A DNA stretch of 64,000 nt. Origin: Leptodactylus fallax (lineage: Eukaryota; Chordata; Amphibia; Anura; Leptodactylidae). Shown here piece after piece: positions 33,918-46,207 of the stretch (the first letter of the stretch is position 1; each line of letters starts with the position of its first letter). Below the pieces are notes generated by a model. The model was not told the origin of the DNA. It saw only the letters and a list, made by a program, of their open reading frames with translations, and did not search any database. The stretch is taken from the NCBI GenBank assembly GCA_947044405.1, contig CAMRHE010000018.1, forward strand, positions 4,030,001 to 4,094,000, read 5' to 3'. The position numbers were made by a program, and so were the translations under genes.

Positions 33918-36039
33918 TAGTATGGAATAGTAGTGTAGACTATGTTATTCCATACTAAGGTAAACAGTAAAAAAATATGTGCAGTATAAATCTTTAAAAA
34001 TTGGAGTCTATTAAAGTAGTTACCAAGATATGAAGTTATATTGAGAGTTATGAAGTTATATCGAAACTACGGAAATGTTTTCTGAATTACTAAGAAACTG
34101 GACTGTTGCCTATATCATTTCTATGTTTTTATTTATTTGATATATTCTACATGCTATGATACACAATAAAAACATGTAATAGTTATGTTATAACAAAGCC
34201 TGATCCAGGGAAAAATTTGTTTTTTGAAAAAAATTAGGTTAACATGACAGTGGAAACAGCTATGTGATGACCATTTTTGTAATGGACATCAATTGGCCGT
34301 TTTGAGAACACATTGATTTCAATGTGCCTATTCACATGTTCATTTTTTGACTAACCTTTTATACGGACGTTGAAAAAACTGACATACTCTATCTTTGTCT
34401 GTTTTGATGGACACATGAACCCAATAGAAATCAGTGGATCTGTTTTTAACAGATGTAAAACAGATTTACATTCTTTAAAAATGAATCAGTTAGTTGGGTC
34501 AAAAAAGAAAAAGACCAATGAGATGTGAATAAAAGACCCATATAACACGCCTGTATATGTGTTAAATTGGATGCACAGTATTCATTGTTGATGCTTTATC
34601 AACAATGTGCAACAACTCTTCCTTTAGCATTTAATTGACACATCTAATTTACTATAATCCTGTAAAAATACAATTACCTAAAACTAAACACAAGATTTCC
34701 CCCACTTCACTCCTCTCAAATACTTCCACTTCTCAGCTCCATTGACTGTATGGAAAAGAAGTTTAGTTTTCTAAAATCTTTTAGTTCTGCAATGCTATGC
34801 ATGTCACTTTGTCATGGCACAAAATTAGGCATTAGCACTGGCAGTCATTTGAGTGGCTATTTAGTACATTGACAACATAATATAGTGTAAACCACACTCA
34901 ACGATCCACTGCATGCTGTTTGTGTGAACTCTATATGTATCGACTGCGAGCAAAACATAAAAATAAATTCCCCTTTACCTACAGTAGCTGACATTGGAAA
35001 CATTGTCAAAGATTTTTACAGATACATTTCTTTGGTTTCTGGCAATGAAAATGTGCTCAGTCATTTCATAGTTCTTGAGCAGTAAGAGTGCTTCTGCTGC
35101 AGTTACACCTCCAGAGCAGGATTCAGACAATCAACTGGAACATTAGTCAAAGCGATCCCAGGCTAATGACTTCTGACATGTGCTGCCGAAATGGGCTGAG
35201 CAGCATGCTGAGATACTTCAACAGAGGAAAATGTTGAAGCTGGTGGTAGGTGTCTGCGGTTGTTTGATGATATACACACATTTGTATATACTAATAGTTC
35301 TAATGCCTCTTACTGTACATAAAAATGATAGCTTTCCTAACATGTTATGCATGTGAAGACGTCTATAATTTACCTTAATTTAACAGCAATTACCAGAAAC
35401 TCTTGTATATTCTGAAAACTGCATTTATGTCAACTTATTTGGTAATGATATTACTGTAAGATATCTATTAACCATTCTTTCCTTATACAGCACCAAGCAC
35501 AGTATGTGGGTTAATAAAATATGGCGTAAGGATGCTGTGCTACAAAATGGAAGACATTTTAGATAAAACTCATATAAAACATATTAGTAAATTTCTACAA
35601 TAATGATAAATATATTAATAAAGATATGCCCAGGTATTTTTCTATGGACAAATTTATTTAAAAAGTAATCAATAAAAATTGTGCTTAAACTAACATTTAA
35701 AAGGAGGACTCCTATTTATAAAAAAGGAAACCCTTATCAAAACTGCCCATCAAGAAATTGGTCTTGTTGCCTAGAGCAACCAACAATACTGCCATTTATA
35801 TTTCTCTACCACAGTATAAGCATACCTTCTGTCACATGAGACCTCAGTTCCACAAAACTACACAAATCCATCACTGTTTCCATAAATCTTGAGGTCCAGT
35901 TCTTGGGACAGTCCAGAAAAAGCACGCTGTATACACGCACATATGGTTTGAGATAAAAAATTGAGTCCACTTGGGCCACAAGGACTATATACTTCAAAGG
36001 TATATACAAATAGTGCCTACAGGTGCTATAAACCGTTTG
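33918..36039. other. TTC29 intron, no gene seen
   Basis: No repeat recognised through most of this stretch. Bases 34980-35280 are compositionally mixed and free of the window's repeat families. Confidence 0.45.
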
Positions 36040-36042
36040 TAA

Positions 36043-36266
36043 GGCTGAGGCCCCACATTGCGGAAACGTAGCTTTTTTTGTTGCAGATTTTGCTGCGATT
36101 TTTTGAGCCAAAACCAAGAATGGCTATAAAAGAAATGGGAAGTATATAGGAAGTTCTTGTACTTCTACCTTCTGCTCAATCCACTCCTGAATTTGGCTCA
36201 AAAAACCGCAGCAAAATCTGCAACAACAAAAAAAAAGCTGTGTTTCCACAACGTGGGACCTCAGCC
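36043..36266. mobile_element. PIF/Harbinger-like MITE (GGCCCCAC family), 224 bp
   Basis: Ends GGCTGAGGCCCCACATTGCG and CAACGTGGGACCTCAGCC, with TAA at 36040-36042 and 36267-36269. Arms contain TTGCAGATTTTGCTGCG / CGCAGCAAAATCTGCAA. Closely related to the inner element at 3596-3813, including TACTTCTACCTTCTGCTCAA in the centre (opposite orientation there). Confidence 0.78.
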
Positions 36267-36269
36267 TAA

Positions 36270-36803
36270 CACAAACTGTTGGTTAGGTTGACCGCATCCA
36301 AATAATAAAAATATTACTGAAGAAGAGAGTATTTTCTAAAATATAATAGATTATTCTATAACAATATTGCTACAAGCATTTATTGTTAAGGTAAATAGGT
36401 ATAAACTTCTTATTTTTCAGTACTCTATGAACCAAAATTTTAAAGAGGTCCATACAATCTGAAAAATAAGAACCCATGGTATATTTGTAAGACTGAGCAG
36501 TACGGGCAGCCAAGGGAATCTGCAGAGACAGGCAGTAAGTGACAAGCTCTGTGTTACTTTCAATTCAATTATGTGAATGCACAGAGATGGTATTTGGGGA
36601 ATAGAGAATAGCAGGGCTGCCAAGAATCAGTAAGTAAGGCTATTTACTAAAGTCACAAATATTCCATAATATCAGTAAATTGCAATACCTTATATGGATC
36701 CTATCCAGGAGAATTTAGGACACAAAACCACCAGTATGTCTCATAGCTTAGTGATTTACCCTCCCAAATAGGCCTATAATGTGCCAGTCCACCCCAGGGA
36801 TAT
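36270..36803. other. TTC29 intron spacer, nothing recognised
   Basis: No motif assigned. Confidence 0.5.
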
Positions 36804-36811
36804 GTAATAAT

Positions 36812-37216
36812 TAGAGATGAGCGAATCGATTCTGCAGAAGTGGAATTCGATCCGAATTTCAGGAAATCTTCGATTCACCACGATTCCGGATTTCCTGATG
36901 CTTCACGATAACGAATATTTAGTAAAGACCTTTGTGACATCAACCGGTCACATGATATTCTCTAGTGATGTGATTGGGTAGGCGTGTCTTTACTTGTTAG
37001 CAGATCCTTCCACATGATTAAAACTTGTTCGTGCTGGAGAAAGAGAGAGACATGACCATGGCATCCAAGGGCTTCCGCCATTTTGCCGCCCACCGGCTCT
37101 CTGAAGAGCGGAAATAGCTGTTTATTTGCCGCAAAGTAATTTCTATTGAAGCAAATTTTTTGGGAACTTCGAATAGAACTGCTGAATCAAACTTTGGAGA
37201 AATTTGCTCATCTCTA
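36812..37216. mobile_element. hAT-type MITE, 405 bp
   Basis: Inverted ends TAGAGATGAGCGAAT and ATTTGCTCATCTCTA, flanked by a perfect 8-bp duplication GTAATAAT (36804-36811 and 37217-37224). The 8-bp duplication indicates hAT. No transposase. Inner mirrored blocks around GAATTCGATCCGAA are weak. Confidence 0.85.
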
Positions 37217-37224
37217 GTAATAAT

Positions 37225-39740
37225 GCATCCATTAGTTACTAATAGTTGTACAAGCACTTCAGAGAACATCAAACTCATCTCTCGGTAAGTATTAGGGCAT
37301 TTTATTAAACAATTCTAGGGCACATAAGCGTGCTGTAGGCATATTTGGGACACTATGCCATCAGCCCATAATCAAATATACTCAGTTAGCCTCTAGAAGG
37401 TATCGCCTGATTACTTCACTCTTCCACATCAGCGCATAAGGACATTCTAGTGGTGTTTTCACCCCACAGCAAATAATAGAATATACCATCACTTGTGGGT
37501 AAGGGTGGGGGGCGTTAAACCTTGACTCCTCCTTCACCATGCTATTTCTTTTCACTTTGCCTGGCTGTATCACTTGTGATGTCCCCCCTAAGGCTTTTTT
37601 AGCTAATTTGCAAGCAGTTTGAGACCTGGGCACTTTTTCTTCTAAGCTAGGCAAAATATATAGGCAATAGCTATATAAGCTAGGCAATAAATATACAGCT
37701 GCACAGTTCTCTCTATGATACTTATGACCTATTCACAAGTCATCCATGGTTTCTAGAACTGTAGTGGTAGAAATGGAGTAAAATCTACGGTAGCTCAGTA
37801 GACATGAGCAATGAAAATCTTTAACTATATACTTCCTACTCCTACTTTTGGTATTAAAAGGTTAATGATCTCCTAACAGGGTAGGGGGCAGCTTGTTTAT
37901 AATAAATCTCAGTGCAGAGAGCAGGAGGGAAGAATTTACAATACAAAGACTGCCAGACTTCAAAGTAGATGACAGTGTTGTCAGAGGAACCTGGCTTATG
38001 GGCCTGGTCACAACTGTGATTGCTGTGTCCCCTATAGCTATATAGCTATACAACTGTATAGTAAACAATACATTGTCCCCAAAATTGAGGGTTACAAAGT
38101 TTACATTTCACACCATCAAATCCAATTTGTCCTCTTAAATAAGCAGAGATGTCTTAATTAACTTTATCTCCAATGCCTCCATGGAAAATATATGGTCATT
38201 TGGCCGACATGAACAGATATGTTTATACTGGAGTCTGGCAAGACAAGTATGTCATAGAGACCTGTTCAACTTTTGATTAATGAGTGTTTTGGCACAAAGA
38301 CCACAAAGCTCAACATCTTAATTCGGCTCTCCTCTAATAGCCAAGCACAGGAAATATTTTTGTCTACCCACCTTCTACAATTTCAAATTTCTTTTTACTA
38401 TAGTGACTCTTAAAGGCTGTCTCTAGTCCTAATGTCTTTTATGCATTTTCTGGATTCCACTTTATCCTAAACTTCATATTACAGTTATTCTAATACCATA
38501 TTGTCCACTCTACACAAGGCTGACTTTCTGTACTATAGCTGCCATTAAAATATTTCTGTCAAATAGATCTTGAAGCATGACCAATACTTTAAAGAGTCTA
38601 TCATAAGGTTTTCTTTGCCACTGGGCATTTTAATGGTATAACTCTCCACCAATAAAATGTAATTATCTCTGAAACTGAAATGTTCCCGTGAGGAGATCGA
38701 CTAATGTAATATACCACATAAAGCCCTACAATAGTTCATCACACTAACACAAAATGTTCCGCTAACGGGTATTACTGGTGTTCAAGTCGCATTTCAGTGC
38801 TGAACTGTATGCTAATTCACTTAGCATACCAGGCCAATCTGAATAATATAATCATATTATTAATGACCACACTTGGCTGCTTACACTGAAACTGATACCC
38901 TATCTGCTGTACTCCACTGCATCAAAAGATTATGCATAGTCTAAGTAGGTCATATCTTGTGCATTACCTTGATCAAAATTTCAGCTTACTTCCTCAAAGA
39001 AGCTAATGAGGTTATTATGGCATGACCTATCCCACATAAAATCATGCTGATTATCATTAATATCACGGAGATATATGAGACGCTCAGTGCATACGCTCTC
39101 CACACAATTGATACATAAAATATCGGGACAGATATATAAAAACTCTCTAAAAAACTGTAATTTTTTTGACCATAGCAACCAATCACAGCTTTCATTTTCA
39201 AGAGCACTATAAGAAATGAAAGCAGTACTGTGATTGGTTTCTATGAGCAATGTAGAGAGTCTTTTAGATTACTTAGATTTCATTTATTCATTTTGTATTT
39301 ATGGTTGGATGGTTCCAACCATAACATTTTAACTGTTTAAGCAATATTTAGGGTTGTCCACAAGAAATAGTGGACATTAAAAGGGTTTTCTTATTTCAGG
39401 TTTTCAGATGTCCTTCTGTCTCCTCTCCCCTCCACTTCCTGGTTTTCAGCTCATTCATGCATGGAGATCCTGCTTGCTGTAAACCGCACAGTTATCTTTG
39501 GACATACATACAGAGATAACAGAAGGACTGCTCAAGAAACTTACCTAACCCTTATTAGGGATCAAAACTGAAAAAAGTATGCGGAAAGAGAATATGTCTG
39601 TAGGTCTGTAACGCTGAGGAGGATTTTTTTAGCTGCATATGACAAACAGAGCAAGATAGATAAAGCAATGTGTTTGGTAAAACACTTCAGTTAGCTTAAG
39701 CTACAAGTCTGCATATGAACCCTGAGATGGGAATATATCT
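37225..39740. other. TTC29 intron, no gene seen
   Basis: One open frame at 37382-37687 (minus) has no recognised motif. Near 39170-39240 a short inverted pair, AACCAATCACAG / CTGTGATTGG, flanks about 50 bp. Bases 38600-38900 look repeat-free. Confidence 0.4.
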
Positions 39741-40094
39741 TTAAAGGGGTTGTCCCTTTATGGACACTTATCACCTATCCACAGGACAATGGATAAGTGT
39801 CTGATCACTGGGCGCTCGGTCAATGGATCCCCCAATGATCAGGAGGGTAGGGAACCGAAAGTCCCTCTAAGGCCTCTCTGCCAGAGATTACAGTCCCATA
39901 GCCGTATAGAAGTTAATGGAATGCCGTTCAGGCAAGCACACTGTCGCACCATTCACAAGGAGGCTTTAGAGGGACTTTCATTCTCCCATCCTACTTATCA
40001 CTGGGGGACCTGGTGATTAGGCCCCAGTGATCAAACATTTATTCCCTGTCCTGTGGATAGGGGATAAGTGTCCATAACGGGACAACTCCTTTAA
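39741..40094. mobile_element. TTAA MITE, 354 bp including target sites
   Basis: TTAAAGGGGTTGTCCC at left and GGGACAACTCCTTTAA at right, with intact TTAA on both sides. Arms include ATGGACACTTATCACCTATC / GGGGATAAGTGTCCATA and GGGACTTTC/GAAAGTCCC blocks. Confidence 0.8.
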
Positions 40095-41257
40095 ATATTG
40101 AGATTACTGCCTATTGTAACACATAAAAATATGGAATGGAAATATTTCATGGACATATTCATATATATGTAAGTGATGATATGATATAGTATTGGCAGAA
40201 AGGGCTGTGCTCCAGCTGTATATATAGAATATATCTGGTATAAATAACTTTTCATCATTTACTATTTTTTTCATTTTATATACTTTAAGTAAAGCACTTT
40301 TTTATAATAATAAGTGCAATATCATTATAGTACAAGTTAACTGAGGGATTTTCATTTATAATTTTAATACATCTGCCTTTATATTGTATGTCCAAATGAA
40401 GCTATATTTACATCTGTTATCCAAACCGCATATGAACAGGTTTCAAGATGCTCATGCTAATATAAGATGGGCCATATGCAGTCTGCATGTTGACTGCATT
40501 CCTCAGACTAAACACTGCCCAAAGTGAGACTGCTGTACTGTACTGTCTTCATGCTTTCAGTATAGAACAGGTCCCTGGACAGTGTTCAGTGCAGATCATA
40601 CAGTCACCATGCTGTCTGAAACTGGCATTGAATCAAACATATTGCGGAAAATGTATGAAAACTGGAGAAAAAAGTGTAGAAATTACCATGGCAAGGCAAC
40701 CAATCAGATTTCATATTTAATTTTTAGAGTCCCTCTGAAAAATTAAAGCAACAATGTGATGGGTCACATAAGCAACTTTTCCATTTTCTATGTTCGTATC
40801 TGTTGGAATCTCATTGCAGTGTCCACCTGAAAATCGTTGGAGGAAAAAGTCACTAAGAATTTGGTCAATGGGGTTTGTTGCACTCCATGTGTTGTCACTA
40901 TTTTAGCAGTCTGTCTCTCCGTTGTTCTGGTCCATTGAAGGACCAGAACAACAGAGCTGCAATGTTAGTGTGAACCTAGCATGAGATTTCACTGCCAATA
41001 TTTAGACACCTAGTGCATTTATTTTAGTTCCAGTTGGAAGACATCCAAAGGATATATTGTATGAAAACTAATAAAAACAGGAGTATGGAAGAAAACTACA
41101 ATTACAGCGATGCGTTGCCGCTGCAGTTTTTCCCACAGTGGGACCTTAGCCTTAAGGGGTTTTCCCATGATCAAAACCATATTTAAATTTGTAGATAATT
41201 AAAAGTTAAACATTTTTGAAAAAATATATATATAATGAAAAATTTTGCAGTGTTAGG
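40095..41257. other. TTC29 intron with small inverted repeats
   Basis: Bases 40919-40955 are a hairpin with arms GTTGTTCTGGTCC and GGACCAGAACAAC. Bases 41105-41155 hold an isolated right arm of the GGCCCCAC family (ACAGTGGGACCTTAGCCTTA). Confidence 0.5.
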
Positions 41258-41838
41258 CTAAGGCCCCACGTTGCAGAAATGTGCACCACGTTGCGGAAAC
41301 ACAGTTTTTTTTGGCTGCTGTCGAAACAAAAGCTGAAAAAATGCTGCATTCTACAGTACCAGCAAAGGGAATGATATTTGATTATTCTCATCCACACATT
41401 GTGAAATAAAGAGCTTCGGAAAAAAGCTGCGCTTTTAAAAATACATGCATTTTTGAAAAACGTAGCATGTTAATTGGTGGAATCGCAAGCGTTTTCCCTG
41501 TAGATTTATTAGAGGAAGAAAAAGTCAGAGAAAAATGCAGCAAAAACTCAATGTAAAAAGCTGTGGAAAAAAATGCAGCTTAATTTTGCTGCATTTTTAG
41601 GCTGAAGCCCAAAGTTGCAAAAAAAATTGCGTTGAAAAAAATCTGCAGGGGAAAAAGCTGTGTTTTCAAAAGTTATACCTGCAAAAACACTGGCATTCCA
41701 TATAGGTCTAATAAAGGCAGAAAGTGTGCAGAGGAAAACTTTTCAAAACTGCAGTGAAAAATGCTGCAGAAAAAAAACGTGATGCGTTTCCAACACGTTT
41801 TTTTTGCTGCGCATTGTTACGTGGGGCCTTAGCCTTAC
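41258..41838. mobile_element. Composite of GGCCCCAC-family MITEs
   Basis: Left end GGCTAAGGCCCCACGTTGC, right end ACGTGGGGCCTTAGCC followed by TTA. An additional internal left arm (GGCTGAAGCCCAAAGTTGC near 41600) indicates a second copy inside or an arm duplication. A-rich and repetitive, no gene. Confidence 0.6.
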
Positions 41839-44800
41839 ACAATCTTTTTTTAGCTGTGTTTAGTTACGTCGGACCTTAAACTAAGGGTGAAGACATGTGA
41901 TAAGGTGTTGGCTGTCTGCTGGGCTGCTGGTATTTACACATATTAATTATGCCATGCATTTTTGCATATACAACTATGGAATCTATTCATATGGTATACA
42001 GTTTTAAAACTGTTCTATAAAAACATAGAACAACACAGGATAAAAGAAGTAATCAGCAAAACAATCAAAACATAAAAAATTTAATATGGTCAAAAGTACT
42101 ATACTGTGCCTTGCTATATGTGTGGCATTCTCAAATTGCTGTCACAAATATCTATTAAAGGTCATTTCATATTTATGAAAATAATAAGAAGTGTAATATC
42201 AATACCTAGTGAAGCTCAGTTTCTCATAAAATAAAGAAAAAAAAAGTAATTTTTAAGTTACAAGTTGCGTTATAGGATAAAGAAAAATAGCAAAAAATTT
42301 AAACCTTGCTTCAATGTCATAAAAGATACATTTTCACAATAAAGTAGTCCGAATTATTCTCATTGAGTTTCCCCAACATCAACCTGCATTTATGAATACA
42401 AACATCTATGTGTATATATACGCACTTTTAATATCAGCTCAGTCATGCTGAAAATACAAAATAAGTGTTTCATAGAACAAATATAATAATACCAAGAAAG
42501 GCGTAAGCTATGTTATGATGTGCATTCCCTACAAAATGACACAGAATATACATGGGAAATCACAGGATAAAACTAATACTGAGAAGAACAATGTATTATT
42601 TATTTGCTTTCTGACCATCTCTCTTATAATAAAAAATATACATGTCTGAAGCAATTTATCAAACTCACTACAGCCAGCTGAAGGTGCATAGAAGATTGGT
42701 AATATTAACAAGTATGGTATATAGAGAAGCATATATTTTACCATGAACTCATATATATGTTTAACTCTATTCTTCATATACTACCCAAAACCAGAAATGC
42801 TACAGGAAATTTATGGCTTACTTCTTTCCTTCTGACAGATGTGACAAAGACGGAAAATGTGATTCCTGCCAAGAGCTTTTATCAACTATGTCATAACAAC
42901 TAGTAATAAGTGTAAATAATAGATGGCCAAGACCTAGTGGGAAACGGTAGCAATACTAAACAATGTTAGGTGCCTGCTGATAGGGGTTTGCAAGAGCCGC
43001 AATCCCTTGACTTCCCAGTAGAGTTTTGGCCTGACAATAAACAACAGTTTAATACTTTATCTAATCCCAGCCAGGAGGTGAGTTCAGCAGCAAGCTTCTG
43101 CAGATGTTCACATCCAATAATCTATCCATAATTGATGAAACAGGGAGGTCAGATGTAATGGCTTCTACTTTTCCAGCAACAAATAAATGGTTATTGACAA
43201 AACAAGCCAGTGTGGAGCAGAGAGTCGAGCAGTGACAAGCATAGGATGGTACTGAGACTGGCTGAGAGAGGAAAACGAGGCTCTTCATCTCAAGCATCCT
43301 ACATGTTGATGTACTGAAGGATGTAAAGGGCCAAACTGTCACACAGAAGACGGAAAGAGCAAACGTAGGGAAGACAATAAATGAACAAAGGGAGAAACAG
43401 GAAGAAACAGACTGTTGGGAAGACAGAGGTAAGTATGCATGAGCACACTTCTCAGACATGCATTGGCTTGGCAGGACTGTGATCATACACACCTAGGTAG
43501 CTTTTATCAGCCTGATATTTGCAGTAGGATATGCTGTCATTTCTGAGCTCTAAGACTTACTAAGTAAAAGCATTTTTTTCAATTCAGTAATTTACAATTT
43601 CAGAAATACATAGCTGTATTACATTTTTATTCTATGTTGCACTTGAACAAAGCAATGGCTAAAAATAAATTCTAGTATGCCTGCTAAAAATAAAAGAGCC
43701 ATGTGAAAATTGAAAGTACTATTAATATGACAGTATAGTTAAACTTTAATGCAGCTTGTAGTTTGCAATGGGGAATGGTAAAATAACAATAAAAATAATC
43801 GTGTAATAAAATGGAAGATATTAGTGTAATTAAATGTATGATTAGCTCTTTATAGGAAATCTAAATCTTTTGATTTTCTGCGCAAGTGTAATTGTTTTTA
43901 ATTTGGGTTAATTTTAAGCAAGATTTCTAAATATTGTGTACTTAAAGCTGCCATTTTGTTTTGGTTATAATAACGCGCTACATTTTTTTCTTGCCATAAA
44001 ATGCTAATGGTGTTAATTTCTCCCCAATAATTAGATAAACTCTAATAACACATTGCAAGTGAAGAAACAATGTGGAGTAGAATTTTATTGTACTTCCAGA
44101 TATCTAAGGCACATTTGTTAGACATAATGGCACACAAACAGTCAGCGACACTGCAGGTTCTGTTTCAAATTAAATGCAAAGTGGGTATTGAGACATTAAA
44201 TATTTCTCAATAATTGATGCAAATGCTGTAAGATGTGCACAAACTTTAGAAGTATTGAGATGTAAGTAATGAAGCCCCATGTTTCTTAATAGCATTAGGG
44301 AGAAGTAAATCAAAATGACAAATACACACATAGCATGTAATCCACAGCTTCCAACTAACTACAGTATTTTACAGGGCTAACACTATAAATAGAGAGAATG
44401 CTGATAGCACCTCACTGAAAAAGAGCTGAGATAAACGCAATATAAAATTAAAATAAATAACAAAATAATAAAACATGATTTCTTATATAAATTGCATTTC
44501 TATTTCGTAAACAATCGCTTAGATTGCCGAAGTCTACATAGAAATATGTCTATTGGTAATGTGACTAAAAGAATATACTGTACTGTAGATTATATAGGCC
44601 TAGATCATGCTGCAAGCACACACAATAAAACCTCTTGAAATAAAAAGGTAATAACGTACTGCCTTTCAGTGTATAATTGCATGCCAGGTGACAGGCCTAG
44701 ACCATGCTATGCTGTAAGCACACTCAATAAAATGCTTTCAAATAAAAATAATACGGTAAATACATCATTATACAATGACAGATTGCTCTAAGGCAAACAG

Positions 44801-46089
44801 TGCTCTGTATGAGATCATTTTGTCCTATTTGGATTCTTTTGAAGAAAAATGTAATTGGACACAATTGTTCATATATACTACTATTACTACTTATAGTGAC
44901 AATAATAGATTGTGATCAAGACTGTTTTTGTAAATTCATCATTAGCTAATTTCCAAAATGACATGTTTCTAGCAACATGGTTCTTTATTAGATAAAGGGC
45001 ACAATTACCAATCCTATTGTACCGCCGTGTACTATGTCAGTAGGAAATGGCAGTGTATCACACACGCAGCTAGTCAACTAGGCCAGATTCTAATGCATGG
45101 AAAGGTAGTTAAAAGAGTGAATTAGTTGCATACAGTGCAACTAAAAAAACACTTCCCCTTCTTATAAATTTTAAAAATGTCATGGTGAAGAAAATGGTGC
45201 AACTTTCTTGAAGAGTAAGGTGTTCATCATGGAAACTTATATAACTGCATTAATAAATGTGCTCCAGGCCTCGATGATTTATGCAGGCATCTAAACCAAA
45301 AAAGTTTCATTTCCTTGTGAATGTACATTATCTACATGAGATACAAATTTTAATCACGGTTGGAAAACGATCATCATGTTTACATAACAATTCCACCACT
45401 TCAGACTGCGTACATTTTAAGACCAAGCTTTGTTTTATTGCTACAAAGCATCAAAATAAAAATTAAACACCTTTGCAAACAGACTTTATAAAAAATCTCC
45501 TTGTTTGTGTTCTATGTGTTGCCATGGTAACAGACTACAAAACAGTCATGTGAAGTCTGAATCCTCCCTATGTATTTTAGCAAGAAATAGGAACAGACAT
45601 TAGGGAGCATGAGCACAAAATCACACTATATATGTTTTTACATGGCGAAATAACTTTATATTCTACTTTTTTAATTAGTATTTAGATTCATATTGATGAC
45701 TACAAATAATCATTAGTTAAATTACAAAAATCTGTTCTGTTCTAGCCATACTGATACAACTTATAAGTATCAATGAAGCAATGTAGTAGCAGCAGATGCA
45801 GCAGACGTGTGGTGTAAACTAATACACTATTACAAAAATAACATCGGCCATCTGGGTTGACAAGATTGGAGCAAACAGCGATCCTGAAGATTTCTTTAAC
45901 TGAATAAGTTACCAGAAAATGACCCTTTTTACCTTTGTGAACCAGGGCCTCTATTGCTGAGAGATCACTGTTTTTGTAAATATGGAAGTGAGCTGTTTGC
46001 AGAAATGAGGGCATTGCTGTTGCTCCAAAGACGTAATTGGCAATGCCTTTTTTGCTCCACAGAGCTCAATTGCATATTAATGAAAAAGG
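41839..46089. other. Repeat-poor TTC29 intron
   Basis: The longest stretch without recognised transposons. AT-rich. Bases 43790-44060 contain several homeodomain-like TAAT motifs and few low-complexity runs. Bases 44580-44760 show a loose duplication (TAGGCCTAGATCATGCTG / CAGGCCTAGACCATGCTA). The open frame at 43061-43492 (minus) has no recognised domain. Confidence 0.4.
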
Positions 46090-46207
46090 TGATATCTCGG
46101 CAACAGAGGCACTGAAGAATAAACACCATTTGATTCACATGACCCTAACATACCGACCTGCGGGACTGGGTTGATATGCTGGGTTCTGGTTACAGACTCC
46201 CTTTAAA
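46090..46207. mobile_element. Partial copy of the GGGAGTCTGTCACC MITE
   Basis: Matches the right part of the element at 55139-55476 (TGATATGCTGGGTTCTGGT, ACAGACTCCCTTTAA). The left arm was not found. Confidence 0.55.

Noticed and set aside
37382..37687. 101-codon minus-strand open frame near the hAT MITE
   Set aside because: No motif recognised; length is within chance expectation.
43061..43492. 143-codon minus-strand open frame
   Set aside because: No recognised domain, no supporting splice or family evidence, and it does not fit TTC29. Kept as unassigned intron.
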